Source: Pseudocercospora fijiensis CIRAD86
Taxonomy: Eukaryota; Ascomycota; Dothideomycetes; Mycosphaerellales; Mycosphaerellaceae
Assembly: GCF_000340215.1 (NCBI RefSeq)
Contig: NW_006921533.1
Span: 5,468,371 to 5,532,370, forward strand
Direction: 5' to 3'
DNA length: 64,000 nt
Position 1 is the stretch's first letter. Each line of letters starts with the position of its first letter. The notes under the pieces are model-generated. The model made no database searches, was not told the DNA's origin, and saw only the letters and a list, made by a program, of their open reading frames with translations. Of this stretch, positions 49,263 to 58,599 are shown piece by piece. The translations under genes were made by a program, and so were the position numbers.

Positions 49263-49426
49263 GAGATACTAGCGCTAGCTCCGAAAGTCTCCACCTTGTA
49301 GGATTCAGCCAATCAGGTTGCGGGGATTCCAAAATCCGGGGTTGCCTTAGCGTTACGTAGATGCACGAACGACGATTCCTACACTAGAGTACAGTCCTTG
49401 CTATATAAGGCGAGCTTCGCTCGCAA

Positions 49427-50600
49427 TTACTAAAGGCACTATATAGTCTAAAGCAGTTACTAATGCTATAGTATAAAGAGCTTCGGAAGTACTTAAAGAG
49501 CCTAGACTTTGTACTAATAATAACTAACGTATATATGTTTAAACACGTTGTTAGCAGCTCGATTATCGTTATCTACGTCGATAATATAATTATTATCGCC
49601 TATAGCCTATTAGTACTAGAAGCCGTTGCTTAGATGCTAAAGGACCGATTTAATATACGAGAACTTAGTAACCTACACTACTATCTCGGCATGCGGATCA
49701 TCCGTAACTGTAACTAGCGCACTATCTATGTCGTTTAGGATGCCTATCTGAATAGGCTTAGTAAGAAATATAGTATACGTAGCCGTATCGGTCTAGCTAC
49801 TCTAATAGCGCCTCGATATGTTAAGACATCGATTTAGCGTATACCTAAAGGCTATATAGCTAGTGCCGCCTTTAAGACTTAATATTAGGAGGGTGTTAGT
49901 AAAGCCCTCTAGCTAGTAATAATTACTCGGCCGGATGCTTGCTATACTGCCGGCCTATTATCGCGATTTATTTTAAACCCGACCGAGGAGTATTATACCG
50001 CGCTTCTTTAGCTAATTAAGTACATAGTTGGCACTCTAAGCCGTAGCATGCGCTTTTAAGGCAATTAGAACGAGGCTAACGACCTCAAATTCGCTAGTTA
50101 CTATAACGCCTTATAGGCTAATAATCTAGTTACTCGTCGCTCTACGGGCAGCTTCTACTTTACTATCGTAGGCGGACCTCTGTTATATAAGTCCGGCCGC
50201 CAGACGCTTGTTACACTGTCGTTAACTAAAGCTAAGTATATCTAACTTACTATAGGGGCTAAGGAAGCAGTTGCCTTAGCTCGTTTATTAAAGGAAATTA
50301 GCTATAAGGGCTATATTCTTCTAGTTACGCTCTACGAGGACAATTAGTCCGCTATTGCTATTACTAAGTCGACTAGTATTAATAGCCGCACGAAGCATAT
50401 AGATACTCGAGTCTACTATATCCGAGAGAAGATTGCTAATAGTTCTATTATAGTCTAATAGGTTAGTATATATAATTAGATAGCCGATAGCTTTACTAAG
50501 CCGCTTAACAAGATTAAGTACGGCCGCTTTGTTAAACAACTAAACCTAGTAGATTGCAAGGCCGCTATTAAGAACGCTACGAAGCTAGCTACTAAATACT
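49427..50600 (+). pseudogene. RIP-mutated Copia pol, part 2 (RT end and RNase H)
   Basis: Continues the reverse transcriptase after the inserted element. The catalytic YVDD box near 49570 reads YVDN, a change explained by one TpG-to-TpA transition. RNase H follows with STGSFYFTIVGG-, KSGRQTLVTLSLTKAKY- and KHIDTRVYYIREKI-like phrases, interrupted by several TAG stops. Not functional. Confidence 0.85.
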
Positions 50601-50756
50601 AAGGAGGGCCTTTGTTTGCTTTGTCTATTTAACCTAAGAGTAGTCTAGTTTGTTCACCTGTTTTGTTTAATTACCTAATACCCTCCTGTTTGCTTTGCCA
50701 ACTGAATGGCTAATGTGTTTGTTTCATTCTATAGCGATATGCACCTGCTGAGGGGG

Positions 50757-50883
50757 TGACTTAGAGTGTGTGTCCAGGTGTCAGGGTCCATCACGTGCCT
50801 GATGCCTGAGGCTGCAACTGCTGCACTTCATCTTCGGACTTCTACATAGATTAGTCCTTCTTCCCAATACATCAGTTACATCA
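50757..50883 (+). repeat. 3' LTR of Copia element 1
   Basis: Right copy of the 127-bp LTR, preceded by the purine tract at 50750-50756 and followed by non-repeat DNA. The roughly 170 bp before it also look little mutated. Confidence 0.9.
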
Positions 50884-51572
50884 AGTGTGTGTCGTGTCTT
50901 CCGATGGTGAGGCTTTTCTGCATCCAGACACGGCTTACTGAGGATTTCCCATCAATCAAAGCAGTCCAAGTGGGCCTTTCAATGGCCTTCCCGGTTTGAC
51001 GAGTCCCGACCGGAATGCCGAACTGCATTTCAGAAGCGGTCTTCAGCCGCTGGACGATGGTCGCTCCGGCCACACTGTACCTCTTGCAGTTCTCCGTGGA
51101 CGCCTTGCTCTGCATGATGGCGAGGTCATGCCGCTAGACGAGGACGAGTTTGGCGCTGGTATGTTTAGTCAGCTTCATGGCCATGTATGATGACTGCATC
51201 ATGGCGACGTACACAACCTTCCGGAATCGAACACGACGACTGCTAGCACGGCAACCGTATCGCCCCAATTCCGCCAGAATGTGATCGCACTGGCGAGAAT
51301 GAGTCTGACAATGAAGAGATTGATAGATCTTGAGGACGATGTCATGTGAAGTACAAGTGTACAGAAATTTTGTATTGCATGGAAGGACCTGTCTGTGGCG
51401 GCCAGTCGCGACTTTGTGAAATCTGAGTCTTTCTGAGGTCGCCATGCTCAGCGCACATTCTTTCCAGAACTAGAAATAGATGGGCCCCAGTCAGTGCATT
51501 TGTGCAGCGTGTACAGCTGATGGTCGCCTGGTCAGAGACCATCCGCGAACTCCAATAGCCGCCACTGGCCAA
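50884..51572. other. Left part of island, no confident gene
   Basis: Non-repeat DNA between the Copia 3' LTR and the aldolase gene end. A plus-strand open stretch (50,941-51,150) reads plausible hydrophilic sequence (for example PLDEDEFGAG) and may be the 3' part of a gene cut by the transposon, but I recognise no domain and could not find a convincing intron. Confidence 0.35.
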
Positions 51573-52443
51573 TCACTTTCGAAGTCTTGCAATGGTGGGC
51601 CCCATTTCCGCACCCTGTTCGAGCGCCTCTTTGGTCTTCTCGTCAATGGCAAAGCGCTCCTGACACAGCTTGAGGCACTCTTCCGCCAAGCTAGGTGGGA
51701 TCACAACCACGCCATCCACGTCTGCCACAACCCAGTCCCCAGGATTGATAACCAGTGGTTGTTCCTGTTCCGGAAGGTTGTACTCAATTGGGACATTGAG
51801 CTCGGAACTTCGAGTGAAGCTGTTCGAACCAAGAGAAGATTTACCTCGAGCAAACAGCTATAGCCTGTTAGAAAGACTCTGCGTGTGCAGCGTAGAGGAA
51901 ACAAAGCCTATTGACTCACTGGCATTCCTAACTCTCGATGTTCGAGCAGATCTCGAAAATTTCCATCAACCACGACTCCCTCAGCTCCAAGGATCTTTGC
52001 TCGTGTCGACATGAGTCCACCCCAGCATGCCGAGAACAGGCCTTTTGGTTGGGACACAAACACCACGCTGCCTTTCGGGATACAGTCTGCGAAATGCTTG
52101 TCTGGTTGTGGAGCTGCTTTGTTCTTTGCATCGACCATTTTCACGGTATAAACCGGCCCAAAGATCTTGCCTGCGGACGAGTAGTGCGGCGAGAACATGC
52201 TGAGTCCATGGCAATATCCACTATGGGTAGCGATGGACGCAAGGTTAGCAATTGGCTCAGTCACAAGTTATCTTGAGGCGATTGATTGATCTCACCCATA
52301 GGGTACTTTGAGCTTGACAAGCGCATCCCCAATCTGGACTTCAAGTCAGCCACTCCTGGTAGTTTCGAGGTGGAACAAGTGTAGAATCTTCATACATCAC
52401 AAGACGTGAAGCGCTTGAGCGCACTGAAGACGGAGGAAGACAT
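51573..52443 (-). CDS. RraA-like / HMG-CHA aldolase family protein
   Basis: Predicted 223-residue member of the RraA / 4-hydroxy-4-methyl-2-oxoglutarate aldolase family. Members cleave HMG or decarboxylate oxaloacetate with a divalent metal; others are regulators or uncharacterised. Four exons are proposed: 52443-52396, 52333-52296, 52220-51920 and 51857-51573, with introns of 62, 75 and 62 bp. Splicing gives the start MSSSVFSALKRFTSCD, then IGDALVKLKVPYGGYC, the metal/substrate loop VVVDGNFRDLLEHRELGMP (Arg-Asp pair typical), FARGKSSLG and NPGDWVVADVDGVVVIP. The length is normal for the family. The ATG sits in a good context (CAACCATGT). It is oriented with the deacetylase to its right and may belong to the same small cluster. 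The precise substrate is unknown. Confidence 0.85.
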
Positions 52444-53754
52444 GGTTGGGACTGTAGGCAACTAAGCCTCTACTGTATGATACAAGGCGTACTTATGTAT
52501 TGCTGCGCTTGCGAACAACTCGGTTCCATGAGCGATATCGGTCGGGGCTGACCCGTGGCCAGCGTCCCTGGCCCCCTAATCTTGAATAAAACCTCCAGTT
52601 TGCATCTGGGTTGTTTGAAACGCTCTTGAGGTTGACTGAAATAGTCGGCTGTCATCGAGACAGGCGCTGCTTGCAATGGAGGTCGGTAGAGTGCATCGAA
52701 TATCGTTGTCCATAGGAAGGCAAGGAGGATGGAGAGAATAGAACGGAGCGGGCCGCTCAAGTTCACTTCGTCATCTCGACGCTAAGCTCATTGTGGTATA
52801 GCGAAAGATCCGTGCACTCGTACAACAACATTGAACAAGCCAAGCCTTCCAACCTCATTCAATACCATCATCCACCTTCGGCAGCGCCTGAAAAAGACAC
52901 ACTGGCCGCCACGACCGTATGGAGTGGTATCGAATGTTTCCCATTATTTTCTCGCTCGGCGCATAATGGACCCAATTGGAGTTCAAATGGCAACCATGAA
53001 TTCACTTCAAGCCTTTCAGAGAGTCGGTATTGACAGACTTATCCGCCACGAGTCATTCACGAAAGAGTTTCGTCTACTTGCAAGCTCACCTCCACGACGT
53101 AGTTCACGATCTTGGTCAACCGAATCGCAAAACGCACGACAGGATCCAGGCATTAATCACAGTTGCTGTCAGGCACCGCAGGGTTCGCATCTCGCCCTTC
53201 TTTGGACTGTAGCTTGGAACACAACTTCGGCCGAGAGCTTACTATCCGATGGTTCGGCGGAATCACCGGCTCTCGGAAGGATGTCTTTGTCACACGAAGT
53301 CGTTTATCACTACTCATGCTCTACACCACGTGTACGGCAGACCCTGAATTCCCATAACTCGGGAAAAGGACCACGCCCAAGAAGTCCAGTTCACCAGATC
53401 TCATCTCAACCTTATCGGACGTACAACCTGGTTGCGGCTGTCACTAACGCTTGTGCTGGAGCGGCGATGCTTGCCACCCGCCGCGGGAATCCCACTGTTC
53501 ATGCGAACCGCTCTCAAATTCGGATCAGTGGATAGCGGAGTCTTGCCCAGGCTTGGGTGATCTCCACGCCCAGGCCCTATGCAAAGCCACAGATTACGTG
53601 TCACAGGTATCAGAAAGATATACTGGTATACTCTATGACTACAGAGAACAGGAAAGCTAGCTCGCCGAGCATCAACGCCATGCGAAATGGATGACAATCT
53701 TCCAAAATGACGCAAGCTCGGGCTAGCATTGCTGCGACTACAAGTGTTCTCCTT
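52444..53754. other. 1.3-kb intergenic region in island
   Basis: This should hold the aldolase promoter and the deacetylase 3' end. A 234-codon open frame (52831-53535, plus) and neighbours in other frames show no known domain, and their composition does not look coding. A vanished gene remnant is possible but not supported. Confidence 0.4.
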
Positions 53755-54910
53755 TCACATTCTTGCATTAGGGTCGACGCCCCCTTCGATGGTCGCACCT
53801 GTGATTTTCCCAGCAACAAATTCCTCAGCCATCTCGCTCAAAGTCATCCACTCCACACCAGGATGCTTGTTGATGTGCTCAATGATTCTGCGCCAGGATC
53901 AGTACAAAACCTTCGAGACTAGCCTGCAACACGCTACTAACCGATCATGCATCATGATCACCTGTGGCTTGCCTGAGACCTGAGGATGTATCGACATGGG
54001 AAAGATGAATTCATCATACTCGCGATAGGCGAAGTCAAATTGCTCTTTCCAGAGTGTCTCAACCGTATGCGTATCGACATAGCCTTGAGCCCAGCCCATA
54101 TCTGGAATTGGATTCAGAGGTGGCCAGTCGTCGAGATGCCAATTCGAAGGGATCAACAAGAACGTCAGCAGGCGTTCGACTAAGTTATACTCCAGATTCT
54201 TACCTCAACCACCTTCGATGGCTTCATCGTAGTCATTGGCATCATCCAGGAGCTCGCTGAATTGGCTACATTGGTCTCCACCCACGAAAATGCCGAGGTA
54301 TCCGGCGCCCAGTAAGGCTGCACATCATGATGCATGAAAGAGTGATCATAAAGAATGCCAGCATCCTGGAGCTGTGGAATCAACTCTTTCGACGTCGCCC
54401 AAAGTGGAGCAGTGTAACCCTTTGGCTTCTTGCCTGTGAACTTCGTCACTGCATCAATGGAGCGCGTGAGGACGTCCAGCTGCTGTTGTGCATTGAGCTT
54501 GGCGATGTTTTCGTGCGTGTAACCATGCAACCCAATCTCATGGCCGGAGTCTCTCACTTTCGCCAGCTGCTTTGGAAAGCTCTCTAACGTGTGCGCTGGC
54601 GTGAACCAGGTGGCTTTGATGCCGTACTTGTCGAACATCTTGAGCAACCTATCCGTGCCTACTGTAGCCCCAAAGACTCCTCGAGAGACATTTGTCGGAG
54701 TTTGTGGCGATCCATCGCAGGTGTTAATCCAGTTTGCCTTTGAGCTCATCAGCATCGTAGAAGGCCTTCATCGGACGAGGCCAAAATCAGATTACATACG
54801 ACGGCGTCCAGGTCGACTACGAAGCACCGGTGTCAATGCAGTCTCTATGACTCGTCAGAGGTAGGGAAGAACATACTGCCATAACCAACCAAAACTCTTT
54901 TCTTGCCCAT
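53755..54910 (-). CDS. NodB-type polysaccharide deacetylase / cyclic imidase-like, splice site damaged
   Basis: Metal-dependent carbohydrate-esterase-4-fold enzyme of the group that includes PgdA-like deacetylases, imidases and PuuE-type allantoinases; substrate unknown. Exons: 54910-54877, 54816-54800, 54737-54204, 54153-53942 and 53887-53755, giving 309 residues. Landmarks are MGKKRVLVGYGIDLDAV, NVSRGVFGATVG, KYGIKATWFTPAHTLE, SGHEIGLHGYTHEN (zinc-binding HxxxH), YDHSFMHHD and NWHLDDWPP, ending in a VEGGV-like tail (IEGGVDPNARM). Introns 1, 2 and 4 are GT-AG. Intron 3 (54203-54154) has a good donor GTAAGA and branch site CTGAC, but its acceptor reads TTG instead of TAG/CAG. No nearby AG keeps the frame, so the gene may be non-functional or the base a sequencing error. 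It is divergent from the acyltransferase-like gene. Confidence 0.72.
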
Positions 54911-55460
54911 CTTGTCTTTGATCTCAAGGTCGTGAATCACAGCTTTGTGATAGCCAAACAGCTAAAGACTCCCCTCAGTCGGCTAACCGCACGGCCAATA
55001 TATATGGAGCTAAGTCATCGTGCTCCTCCCGCAATCTCTCCTGGCCTGCGCCATCAGCCGTCGCCCTCCACCGATGGCTTCACAACAAGAATGCATAAGA
55101 AAATTGATTTCTGCTCTGGTACTCTACGACCCATAGCTCAGCTTTGTACAGCCAATGCCTCATCAAGGTGCTATCAACTCCGTATGCATTGATGTCGAAC
55201 ATGTTCTCTGAAGTGCAGGGTACACCCTGGTTGGTCGGACGTAGGCGACGGACTTGGGCGGCGGGTCATGGCAGAAGAGGGGCTCTCTTGAGCTCACGTC
55301 AACCAATGGTGGGGACATTATTGATACAGTGGAGATAGATGTCTCGTGATTTTGATGAATAATGTAGGGCGCAAGAAGCACATGAAGGGATCCTATCATA
55401 GATTGGATTGAATTGGATTCAGGAAGGAAGCGCTTCACAACACACGTAGAGTCTAACAAA
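54911..55460. promoter_or_regulatory. Divergent promoter of deacetylase and acyltransferase-like genes
   Basis: A 550-bp gap between two divergent start codons, which would allow shared control. A Zn2Cys6 regulator remnant lies nearby, but no paired CGG site could be assigned with confidence. Confidence 0.45.
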
Positions 55461-56621
55461 ATGCTGAGAATTGAATGCTCAGGTAGCCCGCATGAGGTAA
55501 TAAGGGAAACCAAGTCGACTGCGGGCGGAAAAGAATGTGCTGATATGTGGATTAAATACAGATAGGCCTGAAGCATGGCGCTGAAGCTCGAGAGGCAATC
55601 GGGAGATGCATAGCATTCTATGCCAAGCAATTCCGACAGACTGCTGGAAAAGAGTGGCAAGAAGTGCAGGAGATTGCGGCCAAGTTCGAACCTGTCATAC
55701 AATCAAAATGGCCCTCGTTTCTGGTGGAGATGGGAGGTGTGTCGCAACGGCTTTGCACTTCTGGTAGACTCTGTGCCGGCTGACTGGTAAATAGGCATTG
55801 CGAAGGGTGCTCGAGTACCATTGGTCGATGTCATTGCGATCAATGTTCGAACTGAGATCACTTTCGGTCTGTGGAACCAAGCCAAAAGTACAAGCGATGG
55901 CTGCACCGCGCTGTCGTGGAAGACCAATGATGGGGCGTTCTTGGCTCAGAATTGGGACTGGATGGAAGAGCAGAAGCCGAATCTCGTGCTTTTGACGATT
56001 CGCCAGCATGGCAAGCCAACGATCAAGATGGTGACTGAGGCTGGCTTGATTGGGAAGATCGGGCTGAACTCAGCCGGGGTTGGCGTTTGTCTGAATGCCA
56101 TCAGAATTCCTGGATTGGATGGGGAGAGAATACCTTGCCATCTAGGATTACGTCTGGCTTTGGAGAGTGAAAGCGCAGAGCAAGCAATTGACAAGCTCAA
56201 AGGATATGGTGTAGCTTCTGCCTGCCACTACTTGCTGGCCGACTCGGAGCAGAGCGTTGGACTAGAGTGGAGCTCGTCCGATGTGCAGGAGATCCATCCA
56301 CGGTCCAATAAGATCTTCCACACCAATCACTACATGGTAGCTCACCCCGGAGTGGTAGATATCCCTTGGCTCGACGACTCCAGCGTCCGACTGGCGAAGA
56401 TTGAGGAGCTGTCTAACGTGGCAGAAAGGCAAAGCCTTACTTCGATCTCCAAAATGCTCTCGGACGAGACCAGCTACCCAACGAGCATATGCCGAGCGCA
56501 GAAGGATGCATCGACATTCGCGACACTTTTCAGTATCGTCATGGATCTGAGTGCTCGGAAAGCTGTGGTCAAGGTGGGAAGGCCGATTGCACCAGAGGAA
56601 GTGATTGAGCTTGCCCTCTGA
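55461..56621 (+). CDS. Isopenicillin-N acyltransferase-like Ntn hydrolase (peptidase C45 family)
   Basis: Predicted 345-residue homologue of penicillin-cluster acyl-CoA:isopenicillin-N acyltransferase (penDE/aatA) and its relatives of unknown function. Exons 55461-55496, 55562-55736 and 55795-56621 have 65- and 58-bp introns. Splicing restores the start MLRIECSGSPHEIGLKHG. The autocatalytic cleavage site is TSDGCTALSW with nucleophile Cys about 107, equivalent to the DGC site of the penicillin enzyme. Further matches are QNWDWMEEQKPNLVLLTIRQ, TEAGLIGKIGLNSAGVGV, NHYMVAHPG and YPTSICRA. It ends IELAL, without the peroxisomal ARL-type signal of the penicillin enzyme, so a cytosolic amide-hydrolysing or acyl-transfer role outside beta-lactam synthesis is likely. 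No other beta-lactam genes are in the window. Confidence 0.87.
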
Positions 56622-56756
56622 TTAGCTATCTTATCCGATTTTGCTCGTGTCAGCGTTTGACGTCTTTGCGCATTGCTTCCTCTCGGGCGTTCTCGATGTT
56701 AGCCCCCCTGACTGAAATCGAGGCAGCCTTCGGAGAGCTGCCTGAGCACATCGCAT

Positions 56757-58206
56757 TCACATGAGCTTTTGGCTGAAGACGTCTGCATCGAACTGAAACT
56801 CAGCTTGCCAATCGTATGGGACAGCCGAGCTTGGGTTGTTCTGTGTCGTGGAACCAGTGACGTCCGCAGTGGGGTTGATAGTCGGCCACAACTCAAACAA
56901 GTCTGCCATATCACCAATGCTCTCGGCTGGTTGTATGGATTCCAGCGGGCTGTGAGTGCCGCCAGGTGAGCATTCTGTTGCTTTTGCTGAAGGAATGCCA
57001 TGTACTCATCATAGATCGGCGTCCACAAGCGCTCAATGTCGTCAAGGCAATGAGCTGCCGCTGGCCAGCGCTCGGCGATTGCCGAGAAGAAGCGCGAGAA
57101 GCAGGACAGGTATTCTCGAACCTCCGTCAAAGTGTACGAATCCGAGATTTCCTCTTTGCAGTCCTTCAGTGCCTGTAAAAAGACCATGGCTGAAGCGAAA
57201 GAGTGGTGGCACGGATGAAAGACATACTTGAGAAAGCCATAACCTCGATTGGCCTGAGTGAAGTAGCCTGTGGCCACTTTGACAGCGGCATCAAAGGCTT
57301 TCATAAGGTGCTCTCGTTTGCGTGCTTTCAGTCCAGGGCAAGGGCGATACATCAGCACTAATATCCATTCGTATGCAATGTCGGCATATAGCTCGATCTC
57401 GTCCCATTGTGGCTTCAGCGCTAGATCTTCATTGCAGGAGGCGGACTGATGTACTTCTTCTTTCCACCGGAGAATTTTGAGTTCAACATCGTCCATCCAG
57501 CAGTCCAGAGCGGGATCCGAGAGGCACGGCGCGTTCTGGTAAAGCATTTCCAGTATGGAAGCCTCAATGATTCGGAACCCCCAAGTTAGCCGAGAGACAA
57601 ATCTAGTCTCCACTCCCGTTGATTCGATCCCAGCATGAGTAATAGCCTGGTCACTTTCCGGAGACGGAAAAGAGACGCTAATATCTGCAGCCATCAATCG
57701 AAGTGGTCGCTGAAGACCTGCGCATACAGCTATTTCCATCTCGTATGCGCACCAAAAGATTCTTCTACGTTGTGTCGTGTGAAATATGGGATACTGCGGA
57801 ATTATCCTCTGCACGTATGTTCTGAACAGGAATTCGGCGATGTGGAGTGGTATGGAGCTGATACTGAGTTGCTTCGGTCGTGGGTTGAGGATGGTTCTTG
57901 GATGGGTTTCGTTCAGATCAGACGCATTGTATGTTGCTTTCGGAATGCTTTCGCTGCCGAGCGCTCCGTTTATCGAGTCTCGGATCGGTATTGTCTCCGC
58001 ACATGCGGAATTCGATGTCATGAGTTGACCTTCAAGGAGTGCAATGTGATTTTCGAGAAATTTGGTGATACTTCGAGGTGCAGTCTCATTTGTTGCGACG
58101 TCCAGCGCAACACAGAAGACTCCTGCGTCCAAGCACATGGAACAGGAGCTACCTATCGGATCGCATTTGATCTTCCTTCTCCTGCATCGCGCACACGTGG
58201 CGTCCG
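56757..58206 (-). pseudogene. Zn2Cys6 transcription factor, degenerate
   Basis: Fungal binuclear-zinc-cluster regulator remnant. The DNA-binding domain is intact (CARCRRRKIKC, then CSMC and GVFC; CX2CX6CX6CX2CX6C), followed by a fungal-specific regulatory domain (QRRRIFWCAYEMEIAVCAGLQRP; RLTWGFRIIEASILEML). Three defects are visible. There is no in-frame ATG before the zinc cluster, and the Copia LTR starts 60 bp upstream. About 100-150 residues normally found between IIPQYPIFHT and the RRRIFW block are missing in frame near 57,775. A one-base frameshift near 56,925 separates NPYNQP from the expected end (ESIGDMADLFELW, then PTINP), which continues in another frame to a stop at 56757. It may once have controlled the neighbouring island genes. 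Confidence 0.78.
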
Positions 58207-58265
58207 CTTGAGATATTAGTAGAAGTTGTCGCGTACCTGACAAGAACCTTGCCTATATATTCACT

Positions 58266-58387
58266 TGATGTAAACTGTGATGTATTCAGAAGAGGGCTAA
58301 TCTACAGGAAGCCCGAAAGATGAAGTGCGCAGTTTCAGCCTTAGGCATCATGCACGTGATACCACACATACCACACACTTCAAGTCA
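58266..58387 (-). repeat. LTR of Copia element 2, left (RIP-spared)
   Basis: 122 bp, retaining CpA and TpG at 16 positions where the right LTR has TpA. It borders single-copy DNA that holds the regulator pseudogene. Confidence 0.9.
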
Positions 58388-58599
58388 CCCCCTTATCGCG
58401 TGCATATAGCCAAACAAGCAAAGCAAACAAAGGGGTATTAGGTATAGAAACAACTAGACCACTTTCAGGCCATTGTAACAAAGCAATCTAATAAACAAAC
58501 AAACATATCGAGCTAGTATAATAAAACTATCCTTTTAGTACTTAGTAGTAGGCTAAGCGGCGCTCTTAATAGCGGCCTTGCAATCTACTAGGTTCAGTT

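Larger units (their letters stand above)
47815..49426 (-). mobile_element. Non-autonomous Helitron/Helentron-like element
   Basis: A 1,612-bp insertion in the Copia RT region, again between A and T with no duplication, judged against the second Copia copy near 59,690. Minus-strand start is TTGCGAGCGAAGCTCGCC; 38 bp before the other end lies the inverse AGCTTCGCTCGC, followed by a hairpin (CTCTAGGC...GCCTAGGAG) and the end GCACATTT. This is the same layout as the 17-kb insertion to its left. It is AT-rich, has a central tandem repeat and no coding potential. An alternative is a TIR-type MITE, but its inverted repeats are not both terminal. Confidence 0.7.
26624..50883 (+). mobile_element. Ty1/Copia LTR retrotransposon, plus orientation, with nested insertions
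   Basis: Outer element of the nested block. Copia sequence is present in three pieces, 26624-27308, 44606-47814 and 49427-50883, about 5.35 kb in total. It matches the second Copia copy (58266-63557, minus) across both insertion points, which is how the insertions were delimited. LTRs are 127 bp, start TGACTT and end near ACATCA; a purine tract GAGGGGG precedes the 3' LTR and GTTATAAGC follows the 5' LTR. Coding order (gag, zinc knuckle, protease, integrase, reverse transcriptase, RNase H) fits Copia. The body is riddled with TAG/TAA stops from RIP, so it is inactive. No perfect target duplication was found at its ends (TTGTG left, AGTGT right). Confidence 0.88.

Noticed and set aside
44606..50600. 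Idea that TAG is reassigned to Gln or Trp in the transposon frames
   Set aside because: TAA stops also occur, catalytic residues are changed too, and normal genes in the window use TAG/TAA/TGA as stops. RIP explains all of it.
26624..50883. Possible CRISPR-like or phage features in the repeat block
   Set aside because: The repeats are LTRs, minisatellites and inverted ends of eukaryotic transposons, with no spaced identical repeats or prokaryotic genes.
52831..53535. 234-codon plus-strand open frame in the island
   Set aside because: No recognisable domain, Ser/Arg-rich composition typical of chance frames, and no supporting intron signals.
58207..58236. 30-bp intron GTACGC...CTCAAG just upstream of the zinc cluster of the regulator
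   Set aside because: Too short for a fungal intron, and the exon before it has an in-frame TAG and no ATG.
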